In this document: piece after piece, positions 11,701 through 21,649 of the stretch | How the letters are laid out: each line of letters begins with the position of its first letter | Numbering within the stretch: position 1 is the first letter of the stretch | Source: Schistosoma mansoni | Lineage: Eukaryota; Platyhelminthes; Trematoda; Strigeidida; Schistosomatidae | Reading direction: 5' to 3' | Assembly: GCF_000237925.1 (NCBI RefSeq) | Contig: NC_031496.1 | Span: 15,816,571 to 15,880,570, forward strand | DNA: 64,000 nucleotides | Notes under the pieces: generated by a model | What the model saw: only the letters and a program-made list of their open reading frames with translations | Database searches by the model: none | What the model was told of the DNA's origin: nothing | Program-made: the position numbers and the translations under genes

Positions 11701-14700
11701 AATGAACTAATTATATTTAAGGTAGTTTTGACAAATACCTACTAAAGCGATAGACATCAAAGAATAACACCAAAACTGATTTCTTTTCTCTTAAATTAAT
11801 GAGTTGAAAAGTATAATATTACTTACTTTTGCTTGATTTTCTATATCATTATGCTTTTTCAAAAGATCTTCGGACTCTAACTGGTTTTTTCCAACACAAT
11901 TTTCTTCATACATTACTTCAATATTTTCATAAAGCTCTTCTATCCAACCGATTGATTCGTAAACATTTTCCTCACATTCAAGTAACTGAAAAAACAATTA
12001 GATGATTTGATTGATACCAATTTATGAAGTATTGTAAATTAATGTTAGCGATATTTTCATGACCAAGTTAATCGTTCCAGTCTTTATAAAAGTGTTATAT
12101 TATAGTCTACGGTTTTATCTCGATTGCACTTAATATTGAGTATCATTTGAACGATACACAATAAACGGTAATATCGAATGCAAACCTTCACTAAAATCTA
12201 CTAACTTTAGGCTCCATTCAATGGTATTTAAAAAGTAATCAAAAGAGAATAGATATCCTAACAATTTTCAAAAAACTTCACTGTAACAGTAGTGCATACA
12301 TTTATTGATTTATCTTTTGTAACATCACGGGAATGAACCACAACGAGTTTAAATTTTATGTAACAAAAGTTAGAATTTCATTCACGATTTTAAATTCTGA
12401 ATTGGTGATTTAGGTTAATTCAATGTTTAATGATTCCTGTCAAAAGACAGATCATTGAGTAACAGAGACAGTCTTTTAAAACATGCTAAAATGGATCCAT
12501 TCCATATACACCATGTGTTCATATTGAATCAGTAAAACTAAGGTAAGAAAACTGTTGAAAATCATTATGTAATGGATATAAAACTGTCAGGAAAGCTGCG
12601 ATTCAGCGGATGTTGAGAACTACTTGATTTCTATCGGTTCTGCAGCTAACATAATAATTAGAAAACACTACTCCTACTAATAAAAATATCATTAGGCATA
12701 AACTTGTTAATTTGTCATTACAATGACTAACAAAATATGTTAACCTTTGTCTCATAAACAAAGCTTATTGATTAATAAGTGTTAATTTATGTTTGCAATA
12801 AACAGACAAACAATCTTTTCAGTCGGATATATTTGTAGAAGAAGATTAAACTACATTTAGATTTACAATGAAGGCCAACCGTGATTACTTTAACAACACA
12901 ACCAATTTAAAACGTGACTATAACTAGTGGAGATCTGGCCCTATCTTTATATATTTTATCAATATCAGCTTAATTCTCGTGTTTAAAAGACCTTCATTAC
13001 GAACAGATATGTTCAGCCATCAATAATATTACTATACACAAATAGTTGCATTGTGTACTATATTTACTGAAAAAAGAATTAAAGTACAACGCAGATTATA
13101 TATATATATATATATCAACTAACAAACATTTGGTACTAATCTATCGAAAACCAGTTTCAACAAAAACAGGTCCATACAACAAGCATCAGGTGTACCAATT
13201 AGCACATCAAGTGGTTAAATATAAAATGCACTATTCTCATGTTTAAGCAGCATTGTGAACTATAATTAACATTTATAATCACAGCCTTATTACTGGGAAA
13301 TAAGATTAATTTCATTTATACTACTTATTGATCGCTCACCTAAGTATAAACTCATCTGCCAATCAAAAAATACACTTTATCAGAAACTGACATCAGTTGC
13401 AGAATTAATATCAAAAATTATTGAACATCGATCGAGTCAAAGTTTCATGCCTTTCAAATGTTCTCTATACATTACACAATGATTTCCTACAGTTTTCCGG
13501 TTACGGCTAGTTCAAAATTGAAATTATTTGCGAATATTACAAACTTAAAATACAGTTATCTTAGTTAACAATCTTTATTAATTTTCAATTGACTAGTTAT
13601 GAAATGAATTTCGTAACATTCTAGGAGAAAATGATAACTTGTAGGGTCAGTGGATTTGGAAGTGATATAGTATTTCATCACTGTTATCAAATGAAATGCA
13701 CTGAAGGTCTCATGTTCACTTCAACATTTGACTGTGAGTGCACTTTACCATGAACTCCCGGTATAAAATATGACAGTAATCGATTTAACATTTTTGGAAA
13801 ACGGCCAACTAACATTTCAACACGATAATTTGTATGTGCAATATTCTGTACATTGTTTAGAAGACATCCATGCTTAATTGGCTAAGTTTTTCCCCCTTAA
13901 TGAAATTTATGTAGCTATTTAAATAAGTTAACTACTTTTCTGTAGACTTACTTTTGAAGCCAAAGTTATTGAATCCCAGTTATCCACAGAATGAAACAAG
14001 CTATCATGATTAAATTATGCTTTTCGTGCTAAATCTCAGAGAGCATTATACGACAATAATCAGCTTACCGAGTTTCAGGTGTATTTTAAACATATTTAGT
14101 CATAATTTATTAAGACTACTGATCATATATCAACTGTAAAACATAACCAGCAAAATAATTGTTACTCAAAGTGACCATGATTTTTAATTATGCATGATTT
14201 AAAATGTCTCCGAAAAACTTCATAAATAAGCTGAATTATACATATGTCACAACAAACTATATTTTTGCACCATCAACAAATTTAACGGAACTAACTACTA
14301 TAAATAACACAGCTGCTATTCTGTTTACAGAGTGTTTTAAGGATTCGGTAATAGTGGGAGCTAAACAACATTCTGAACCAGGCAGAATATCCTTCTATTA
14401 TAATATGATATCTAGGAAACCTTAAGGTTTCGATAACAGTCATCTATATGACTGATAAAGAACTATCCTTAGTCTATATTTCAAGATATATTGTGCACTT
14501 GTAAAACTTCATTTCTTAAATTGACATTGTTATACTGTAACCTACACTGCTAAAAACTTCTGAATGCCAATCAAAATAGATGGAAGCATTGATCTGTGTT
14601 GATTTATTCCAAAAAATGTCTTGGTGGACACTAAGCTTCATAAACGAACCAATCGGATAAAAGATAGTGCCTCTTGAACTTTTATGTAAAATTCATTCAT

Positions 14701-16258
14701 TCTTATGTCCTTAGAGTGTTCTCGCGTTACAGCTGATGCCAGTGCGTGAATAAAAAAGTTATTCCGATTACTGAAAATGAATCCCCACCCTAATTTTTGG
14801 CACTAATTCTGAACCATATTTGAACATAATAAGTATTCGGAATTTAGCAAGTTCATTTTAAGAGTCATTAAAGAACGTCAATAAAGTTTCGTTTCATCAC
14901 CCCCTCATATTAGGCAGACGCAAACCGATGAATTCTTTGTGATATTACTGTGAAAAAAACAATGGCAGATTCGTAAATATTATATTAGATAACAAGAACT
15001 AATGTCTTAAAATATGTGTGATCTGACTACCAAACGAACGAGCAACAAGCTAACAAAAACTTAACTTGACGTAGTTTGCATGTACAAACGGATACAAAGT
15101 TCCATAGTTTCAACTAACCCAGCAAACAATTAGAAGACAAAGTTTGAGTGGGTCAACTACATTTTTACGGCAAAAACAAGCAGTCTTTTTAGTAACAGAT
15201 ACCATTATTTTGCAAAAAAAAATACATGTTTCATGTGCTATAACAACAAACAGTTCACCCTAATGTTTAATACGTTCAAAAAAATTGGAATTTTCAGGCT
15301 GCTGTTGTTTTATAATCTGAAAAAGTCGTTAGAGAAACTGAGTGATGGTAAACAATCATGTCCTAACAATTCAAAGTTTTAAGTCATCAAAATATCGAAT
15401 AGTTTTTTTGATACTTAGCAGTTTTTTAAAATTTTGTCAAGATTGTTTGTCCCGTATGTATTTTTTGACAAAGGTTTTAAGATGCTATCCTTTTAAATAC
15501 AAATCGTCAACAAACCTTGGAGTGCTTCTTGAGGACAAGTTTGCGAATTTTAAGGGATTGTGTTGCTTCAGTGGCAGCTCGACATGCGTCTCTGAATCCA
15601 TCTTCCAACTGTCCAAGATAATCCGGATCAGAAGGTTTCAAAATTATTCTCAGTCTTTCAAGTTCATGAGCAAGACCGTTTAGTCTCACTTCACACTTTT
15701 CAACTCCGTGCTCTAAATCAGATATCGCGTTTCTTATGGACGTTCCATCGTAGGTATCGACCTCCTTTTCCCTCTTTTGTAACTCCTCCAAAATATTCCA
15801 AAGCTAAAATCAGATTCGATTTTTGTGAATATTTGTTACTTCTTCAACCAATCTGAAATAAGTATAGCACGATACAACAAAAAACGTTCTCCTATTTAGC
15901 TTTTCCACAAAACTCTGTACCATATAGTCCAGCTCACTCAGTTCCAAATTGATGCTACTTTGCTTTCTGTAATCACAAAGTTCAGCGAAGACCTCCAAAG
16001 CTTTCTATACAAAATTAAAAAGACTAGCAAAAACCAACCATACACTTAAACTCGAATTGTTCGTGTGATTTACGAATCTGACAGGCTTCTTCAAAATTAT
16101 ACGGTTTAGAAGTCTGAGAGTCCAATAACTTTGTTCCCGTACCGATGATCCATTCACGCACCTGTACAAATTATTTCAAGAATCAACAGCGATACCAGAC
16201 CAATTTTTTCTCCCAGTTCAGAGGATAAGAAGCTTTCTCTAAAATTTCCTCTAGCATG
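2102..16258 (-). CDS. SESTD1: SESTD1 orthologue (Sec14 and spectrin-repeat protein), spectrin part, multi-exon, partial
   Basis: Minus-strand exons in transcript order: 16258-16196 (tentative), 16161-16039, 16004-15886, 15852-15840, 15803-15516, 11985-11827, 5665-5471, 3742-3531, 2717-2102. All joints use GT-AG and keep frame. The secure exons encode 575 codons. From memory of human SESTD1, several blocks line up: DGTSI before a coiled segment, LLECEENVYESIGWIEELY (human FKCEEDAAQAVEWLSELL), and the YTYCIQLLE ... RIWPKLT block (human YDYGRQLLQ ... RVWKQFT). Vertebrate SESTD1 is a cytoplasmic protein with an N-terminal Sec14-like domain and spectrin repeats. It binds phospholipids and has been linked to TRPC channels and Dapper signalling. 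Only the spectrin part is seen here. The Sec14 exons should lie right of 16.3 kb, and the last exon left of 2.1 kb was not found. An orthologue is more likely than another spectrin protein because several separate blocks match in order. Confidence 0.85.
3531..3742 (-). CDS. SESTD1: SESTD1 exon with P/S linker (212 nt)
   Basis: Starts after TTTTTGTAG and reads LLTRVQEYLLELSRSPPIFD, a proline/serine linker (about GSPSTQGSPPVPN), then a helix ending EKLPKGLLSE. The helix matches the human region around FDEIEAVGKSLLDRL. It ends in phase 2 at a strong donor, GA|GTAAGT. The in-frame bases across this donor are GAG TAA, so an unspliced transcript would stop at once. Confidence 0.75.
4212..4626. repeat. 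Fold-back (MITE-like) element with ~200-bp inverted arms
   Basis: Left arm about 4212-4414, right arm about 4429-4626, centre ~14 bp. Matching pairs include ATCTTTATTTTGAT with ATCAAAATAAAGAT, GTATTCGAATTTCTCCACAT with its near complement in the right arm, and CTTCTGAAC with GTTCAGAAG. The arms differ at scattered sites, so this is an old insertion. It has no coding capacity and lies in a SESTD1 intron. Confidence 0.75.
5471..5665 (-). CDS. SESTD1: SESTD1 exon: spectrin repeat end (65 aa)
   Basis: 195 nt, phase 0 to 0. It begins TTYTYCIQLLETYGKLCEAD, then RLFRIWPKLTDRLLELQART, and ends VTTDM before GTATGT. Human SESTD1 has TYDYGRQLLQ and LPRLNRVWKQF at the same places. The acceptor GATGCCAAG has a weak pyrimidine tract, so the start could be a little off. 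Confidence 0.8.
5743..5945 (+). mobile_element. SINE with second-family hammerhead (weakened)
   Basis: Box-B-like GGGTTCAAGGC is followed by GCACTG, CTGAGGA, then GCCC, ATACCA, GGAC, GAAA, CGGCCGTC and TAGTGC. The catalytic core (CTGAGGA, GAAA) is intact, but helix II (GCCC/GGAC) and helix I (GCACTG/TAGTGC) each carry one mismatch relative to the family form. The tail (TTCATGAATTCAACGATT) matches the family's 3' end. It lies in a SESTD1 intron. Confidence 0.75.
5946..7634. other. SESTD1 intron sequence, nothing recognised
   Basis: AT-rich intron DNA between the 11.8-kb and 5.5-kb exons. No credible exon, RNA gene or known repeat was seen. Confidence 0.5.
7635..9852. repeat. Palindrome: two ~465-bp inverted copies of a repeat
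   Basis: Left arm about 7635-8097 and right arm about 9387-9852 read as near-identical reverse complements. Both carry CAGCAATC at the inner edge and TAAAAGCTGTTCAGTCAAG at the outer edge. The spacer of ~1.29 kb holds one SINE next to the left arm. Read on the plus strand the right arm runs into TCATTATTATTACT, like the A/T microsatellite tail of a non-LTR element, so the arms may be two LINE 3' ends inserted in opposite orientation. They contain no meaningful protein. An assembly fold-back is the alternative. Confidence 0.75.
8109..8269 (+). mobile_element. Sm-alpha-like SINE with hammerhead, flanked by 11-bp TSD
   Basis: 161 bp between two perfect copies of TATTCGAGTCA (8098-8108 and 8270-8280), a target-site duplication. 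tRNA-like head with box-A-like TGGCCGAGTGG and box-B-like GAGTTCGAGTC, presumably driving RNA polymerase III. The hammerhead at 8205-8249 has ATCCAG, CTGACGA, GTCC, CAAATA, GGAC, then AAAA in place of GAAA, CGCGCATC and CTGGAT. Helix I is complete, but the first G of GAAA is changed, so catalysis is doubtful. Confidence 0.85.
9900..11790. other. SESTD1 intron sequence, nothing recognised
   Basis: AT-rich intron DNA with a short TA run near 9960. No exon or repeat recognised. Confidence 0.45.
11827..11985 (-). CDS. SESTD1: SESTD1 exon: spectrin repeat (53 aa)
   Basis: 159 nt, phase 0 to 0, acceptor TTTTTTCAG, donor GTAAGT. It begins LLECEENVYESIGWIEELYE and ends LKKHNDIENQAK. It matches the human stretch FKCEEDAAQAVEWLSELLDA through the LLEKHRKF helix start. 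This is the clearest evidence for SESTD1 orthology. Confidence 0.88.
11990..15510. other. Large SESTD1 intron, nothing recognised
   Basis: 3.5-kb AT-rich intron. A TA microsatellite lies near 13090-13112. Short open frames (e.g. 13046-13246, 14204-14425) have no family resemblance and no splice context. Confidence 0.5.
15516..15803 (-). CDS. SESTD1: SESTD1 exon: spectrin repeat (96 aa)
   Basis: 288 nt, phase 0 to 0, acceptor TTTTAG, donor GTTTGT after KKHSK. It reads LWNILEELQKREKEVDTYDG and later ISDLEHGVEKCEVRLNGLAH. It aligns with the human block DGASIQQTLKLLEEKLKSVD and following helix. A 3.5-kb intron follows, in contrast to the 33-36 nt introns just upstream. Confidence 0.85.
15840..15852 (-). 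CDS. SESTD1: SESTD1 micro-exon of 13 nt
   Basis: A 13-nt exon lies between a 33-nt intron ending TTATTTCAG and a 36-nt intron starting GTAACA. With the two carried-in bases it encodes T-L-V-E-E and restores phase 0 for the next exon, which begins LWNILEELQKREKEV. The joined LVEELWNILEELQ is a good continuous helix. If the upstream 33-nt intron is retained, this is simply the end of a longer exon. Confidence 0.6.
15886..16004 (-). CDS. SESTD1: SESTD1 exon (119 nt)
   Basis: Starts after TTTTGTATAG and reads KALEVFAELCDYRKQ, then LSELDYMVQSFVEKLNRR. It continues the spectrin helix from the previous exon. It ends in phase 2 at AGAAC before a 33-nt intron (15853-15885). Reading through that intron stays open for 11 codons (FFVVSCYTYF region), so a retained form would keep frame. 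The spliced form gives a better helix. Confidence 0.75.
16039..16161 (-). CDS. SESTD1: SESTD1 exon: spectrin repeat, W-helix (41 aa)
   Basis: Phase-0 exon of 123 nt reading VREWIIGTGTKLL and later FEEACQIRKSHEQFEFKCM. The tryptophan in the first helix and the RKSHEQFE pattern at the start of the second helix are typical of SESTD1/CCDC141-type spectrin repeats. The acceptor is TTTGTACAG and the donor GTTGGT. The following intron is only 34 nt (16005-16038). Confidence 0.85.
16196..16258 (-). CDS. SESTD1: SESTD1 tentative upstream exon (21 aa)
   Basis: On the minus strand an open stretch reads HARGNFRESFLSSELGEKIGL. It is bounded by an acceptor (TTTGATTCAG) and a donor (GTATCG) 34 nt before the next exon, a size matching the other tiny introns here. 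It would supply the helix before VREWI. A rival reading in another frame (MLEEILEKASYPLNWEKKL, donor GTCTGG, 39-nt intron) is also phase 0 and cannot be excluded. Open segments flanked by splice-like signals continue to about 16.7 kb (for example AVYLKGIEIQFIAHIQEDRR near 16.55 kb) and may be further small exons. Confidence 0.4.
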
Positions 16259-17219
16259 CTGAATCAAACCTTCTGATGAGTTCATTGTTTTACAATGAAT
16301 GACTATGAGTCTATTCTTATAACTGGAAGAAGCAGGAAACTCCGCCTTATGTTTACAGTTTCATAATTAATCTCCAACTTGACCTTGAGGATCAGAGTAC
16401 TTAAACCAAATAGATGAGACCTTCAGACTAATTTTAACAAAGCAGGCAAATTGTTCAAATACGTTTCATAAGATCTAAAAAAGCATTATGTGTGGATTTG
16501 AATCTGATCTGTCTTCTATCTTCCTGAATGTGCGCAATAAATTGAATTTCAATGCCTTTTAAATAGACAGCAGCTGAAGAAATAATTTTTAGTTGGATCG
16601 TTGGACTGTGTTAAGTCCTGCAGCATCAGCTACCCGATTCAAATATTCATATTGTTAGTTGATTGTGACAGATTTATCATGTAGAAACATTTTATTTTTC
16701 CAGATAACTATAAGATTGAAAGGATGAGTTGTCACCAGACAGTACTTTATACCACAGTTATTGCTTTAAATAGTTCTGACGACCAAGGACAGGACGTAGA
16801 TTAGTAATTAAACAATAGAAGACTGTCTAAAACAAAAAGGGATTCTAACCAATTTATTTATATTTTTGAAGTCAATTTACTGTGCTAGAAATTACTCTTC
16901 GGAAGCTAGCTCGAAAACCTGCTAGACTGGTGGTTACGATTAGAATGTGACGGATTTCCGGATAAGTACCTCGTTTTAACACACTTTTTGGTCATATATA
17001 TATAATTACCCTGTAAATGTGACATCACGTTTTCATCCATAATGCCAACCCAGGAATATATATATAAGCATATAAAGCAGAAATAGATCTACCGTTATCA
17101 CGATGAAGTATATTGACATTATTCAAATTGACGTCAACTCAAGACATCCAACTATTAAATAGCATTGTTTAAAAAGCGAATGCTGATAAATGAATTGTAG
17201 AAGTCTTGACGACCCTAAG

Positions 17220-17500
17220 GCGTGGCCAGTATGAAGTTTAAAACCAACTACTTTGTCGTTGGTAAACACTCACTTGACAGCTTACTATGTTCAGCAGCGT
17301 TCGGTCATCGTTCCTTTACTATAAGAGGCCACGTGGTACAATATAGTAATGGAAAACAGGCTCAATGAAAACTTCGATTCGTCGTAAAAAGGTTTGCATC
17401 CGGTGTGGATGTACGACCGAGCTACTTCAGCTAGGTGAGTCCCTTGCAACTTATAAGGCCAGCATCAAATGTCAAAGACCTACGTAGCTATTGACTTATC
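17220..17500. repeat. Short dispersed repeat also present near 39.5-39.7 kb
   Basis: The stretch containing CCTTTACTATAAG, GGTGTGGATGTACGACCGAG, CTTCAGCTAG and CAGCATCAAATGTC closely resembles 39540-39690 (CCTTTACTATAAG, GGTACGGATGCATGACCGAA, CTTCAGCTAA, CAGCATCCAATGTC). Not a recognised coding sequence; family unknown. Confidence 0.55.
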
Positions 17501-19849
17501 AAATTTATTTACCGCTACATATGTATGGATGTTGTTTATTTAAGTGCGTCACACCAAAAGATATGTACAAACACCAGGGCTTCTGAATTTTAAGCAATTA
17601 TGTCTGCGAGATTCAGCCTAACGTTCTACTGACTGTCTACGAGCTCCACCACCACTTTAGGAATATAACAAGTAGATTTTAGAAGCCATTATTATTTTGC
17701 GACTTGCCACCATTGTTTGAGTTTCTGGGGGGTAAAGAAATACTATCTTTGTACTAATAGTAAATGTCTGCCTAATACAAAGATTAGATCAGTAAAAAAC
17801 TGAGGGTTGTGTTGCCGAATTATATGATTGTTGTTAAACATATGTAGGTTGAGTTAAGACAACAATTCATTTGCTATGAACATTACCCTTTTGGACTCAC
17901 GAAAGCTATTTGAATAAACCACTTTATTCACTGAAATAAAAAACCTGCGTAAACTAAGGCAAACATGTTTAGAGTGATAGTAATAAATTGATGCTGAAAA
18001 TCCAAAAAGCAGTACAAAATATGCCGACAGTTTGTTTGCTAATAAAAAACTATAAAATCCTCTACAACTTCGGGTAGCTCTAATCAAAAGCCTATCGTTT
18101 CACTGTAAATGCATAAGCGTTCGGCATTTGATTATCGCCGGGTAAAACCGGTTACGTAAAGGTCTATCTAAGGGAAAATACTCACATACCACGGAAATCG
18201 TTTTCGAAAGTAAAGTTGTATCCACTGAATGATATAATCAACATAGATGAATGTCAACGAAATAGATGAGACAGTATGCGACATATATAATCTCATTTCG
18301 TGTTAAGTATTTGGGTGATTTCCCTTTGTCCTGTTGTGCCTTAGAAAACTTTCACAACAGATACTAACGTACCTTATATTTTCACGTTCGAGATACCAAT
18401 TTTCTCCGTTCAAACATTGACGAATGATTAGATTTATCACGGCTGAATAACACTGATGTACGTGTAGATGAAGTTGACAGTGACTTAGTAAAATATTTTA
18501 ACGGGTGGTAGGCAGATTTATCGTAACAAACAACTTCCAAACCGACTATTCAGACTATGAGATGTGTTTGTCGCCAGATTTAAGCTTGTTCTGATAATAA
18601 TCCCCTACCAAGCGCCGGCAGCTAGTTGAATTTGAATAATAAACGTCCATGCCAAATACATACAAACGTTACTCATCTTGGAAAAGTTGTTAGACCTATA
18701 TCATAAGTAAAATTAAAATTGAAAACTAAATGGTGTCATCATGACTGAACACTGGGAAATTCCCTCGGAGTATCTGAAGGGATAATTGGAATTTTTGGGT
18801 GTTGTTTTTATCCGGGAATATTACTAAATAGCCACTACCTCATCACGAGTTCGAAAAAACCGAAATTTACTGTTTCATGTTCATCCAAATCATTTTCAGT
18901 ATCGTTTTGATCAGCAGACGACACTCAATTGTTCTCACCTATTTTTCGATTTCGCCAGTCCCTATCATGTAAGTTCTTGGTGTTGTGTAGCGTACATTTG
19001 ATAATTGGGTCAAACATGCCAAATTCATACAACTATCTACTGACTCCGAAATACGTCGGATGTCGCATGTGACTATCGGATGCATTAATTCAATGCTATT
19101 GGTTAACTTATGCTCAGTTGTCTAGTTGACTCCTGTGCCTTGAGTGTGAATGTGCTCAATATTTCATCATTTGATTCCTTGCCTACCCGACTATCCATCA
19201 GCTAATCACATACAATTGGTATTGATCAAACAAAACTGACACGCCATAAAAAATGGCTTCATTTTAACACAATGCAAATCAAACTTGTCCTGAATTTATC
19301 TCACTACAATACAATTGTTGGTGATCCAATTACAAATATGCTAATTTTTGTATTATTTCGATACTTCTTGAATTTCGAAAAAATTGTGTCCTAGTTTTGT
19401 TATACATTGATTCTATTTAATACTATGGTTAAAGAATGTGATACTTATCACTGCTGACAGCTTATTTTTCAGCTTATATTTCGAACTCCTAAAGTTTGGG
19501 AAAATAGACAGAACATTGAGTTTCATTCTAACCATAAAGTTATTGCAGTAAGTAAACCTGCAGTCCAATTTGATGGAAATCTTACATTCTTCAAAAGCAT
19601 TTTTCAGTAAAGTCGAACTCCGATATCAACAAACGACGGACAGTATCCTGAACAAGATTAACATTTAACTTGGCGGATTTTTTGATTCACTTGTCGTAAA
19701 TCAGAAACACTTGCATAATCTATACATAGAATTGCATCGAAGAACTTGTACTATGTTAGCCACGATCGAATTTTATTTAAAGTTGTATTTACCTTCGGTC
19801 TTCAGTAATAAGGATAGCAGGTTGATGAACCTGTGTTAATCCTGACAGA

Positions 19850-20150
19850 TTTCCTTCCAGCGAAGGTACAGCTACTTCTTGAAAATGTTCACCGATGGTG
19901 CTCATACCACTTGTTCTGGTAATGCGTTCCAGTCATTGACCAATCCATGAGAAAAACGGGACCCCACCTTTAGTTTATTAAATGGCGGCTTCTGAACCTT
20001 CTTGCTATGACCTCGGAGATTATTAGTGCTGGAGGAAGCAAAAAGATAAGACATATTAATACCCAAATCATAATTAAAGATACGGACTGACAATATAAGG
20101 TCGCCCCGTGTCCTACGATAAGATAAGGGAAATCACAACCTTGATCAAAG
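19850..20150 (-). mobile_element. CR1/Jockey-like LINE, C-terminal reverse transcriptase scrap
   Basis: The minus-strand frame ends RGHSKKVQKPPFNKLKVGSR then FSHGLVNDWNALPEQVV. The pattern RGH-K...RFSHGLVNDWNALP is the conserved C-terminal end of CR1/Jockey-group LINE ORF2 proteins. Only about 100 residues are present, so this is a dead 5'-truncated fragment. Confidence 0.7.
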
Positions 20151-20159
20151 AATCTAGCC

Positions 20160-21230
20160 GCAGCCGACCAAGAATGCTTTGATGCAGTAAATACACAAAA
20201 GCAGGATCAAAACACACAAATGCAATGTCATGTTAACTGAAATAAATTCAATTAAATTGTAAACATTAGCTTTGATACGTAATTTACGATCAAAACAGTG
20301 AATTTAACTCAACGAGAAACAATACCACTGTCCTTTTAAAAGGGCGCGCCTAGTGTACCTTCTTGTAGCTAACATGGTTTATCCTGTTTTATCAATAAAT
20401 TCATTTGATATGATATTGGAAAGTGACAATGAAGTACTTTGGAAGTATATATTACTTCAAATATTCTAATTAGACGATAAACTAATAGTGAATGTAGCGA
20501 ATATGGATGTGTGAACAAAGTGTAGTCTTCGGATTAGATTTGGCAGGCATCGCGTGCAACGTGAAATGAATTCACGGACAAAATAAGCGGTGTGTGTGTG
20601 TGTGAATAACCTGGGTAGCAATATCTTCATGAAACATCCACTGAGTTTATATAAGCTAAATATACAATATTATAAAGTGAACAAACACCGATACATATTT
20701 AAAAGATGTTATCTGAATAAATGGGGGATAATTAGAAAAATTAAAACTAACATATTAACCTATCAGGCTTAATACCTTTTCAGACAGTAATGGATTTACA
20801 CAGAGGCGTAATGTCAGTCCCTTACACCCCCTATATGAATGAAACTTATTCGTGACAGACAGTGACATAATAACGGGAAGACATTCGAAAATGAGGCCTC
20901 TACAGCGAAAACACCTTGTATCAGTTGGAAAATATTAACAGTTACCAATGGGGGGACTTTTCTTTGCAGATAGCAGTTTTGTTGTTGACATCAAATCCTT
21001 CACGGTTTTATGCCCAAAATATGGCCTCCAGATCAACTATCACACGAGCAAGCAATATCACTGTAGATTACCTATTGACTATTGTCTTATCCATTCGTTT
21101 AACAACCCCTAATAGTTCTTCATCATGACAATCAAGTCTTTAAAGAGAGAGTTACACAACATATAGTGACGAGATTCTTACACATTGTTTTGATAAAGAT
21201 AAAATCTTAGAATGAAATATTATATAATTT
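20160..21230. other. Intergenic DNA, no feature recognised
   Basis: Mixed AT-rich sequence with an AscI-like GGCGCGCC at 20342 and a short TG run near 20590. No coding similarity seen. Confidence 0.35.
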
Positions 21231-21232
21231 AA

Positions 21233-21640
21233 ATGATGGTAGCTACAGTGCATGAATCTGTAGTGACCTACGTTCATGACGAGAACGCAGTTGATATAAT
21301 GGAAACAATTATTATTATAACCGATTGTACCAGTGATTGTTTTACTGTACTTGTTTGTTTAACTGTACCAAAGACACTTTTCCTTCCGCTGCCTGTGACC
21401 CTACGCGAACTCGAGTACGCTCGGCAGTCCCATCTGTAAACTTTGACACGTCTCGGTATTCTTTCAAAACCACGAGATCTCCAACAAATGTATCTTATTG
21501 CAACCATTAACAGCCTTCTGGTGTTTGGCCTACCGAGAGATCCACGTCGATACCTGGCGCGTAATTTTCCTGTAGTGGTGATCATAGTCAATCGCGACTC
21601 CACATTATCTACAAATTCATGAATCTTTAGCACTTATACA
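21233..21640 (-). other. GC-richer block with a 119-aa minus frame, unidentified
   Basis: The minus frame from 21633 is arginine/serine rich in its middle (RARYRRGSLGRPNTRRLL) and has a hydrophobic end, SVIIIIVSIIS. It resembles no family known to me. The base composition is less AT-rich than its surroundings, as is common for inserted repeats here. Probably not a host gene. Confidence 0.3.
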
Positions 21641-21649
21641 TATTCGAGT

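Noticed and set aside
15810-15998. A single SESTD1 exon running through 15853-15885
   Set aside because: Possible because the frame stays open, but excising 33 nt gives a better helix and matches the size of the neighbouring introns. Kept as the less likely alternative.
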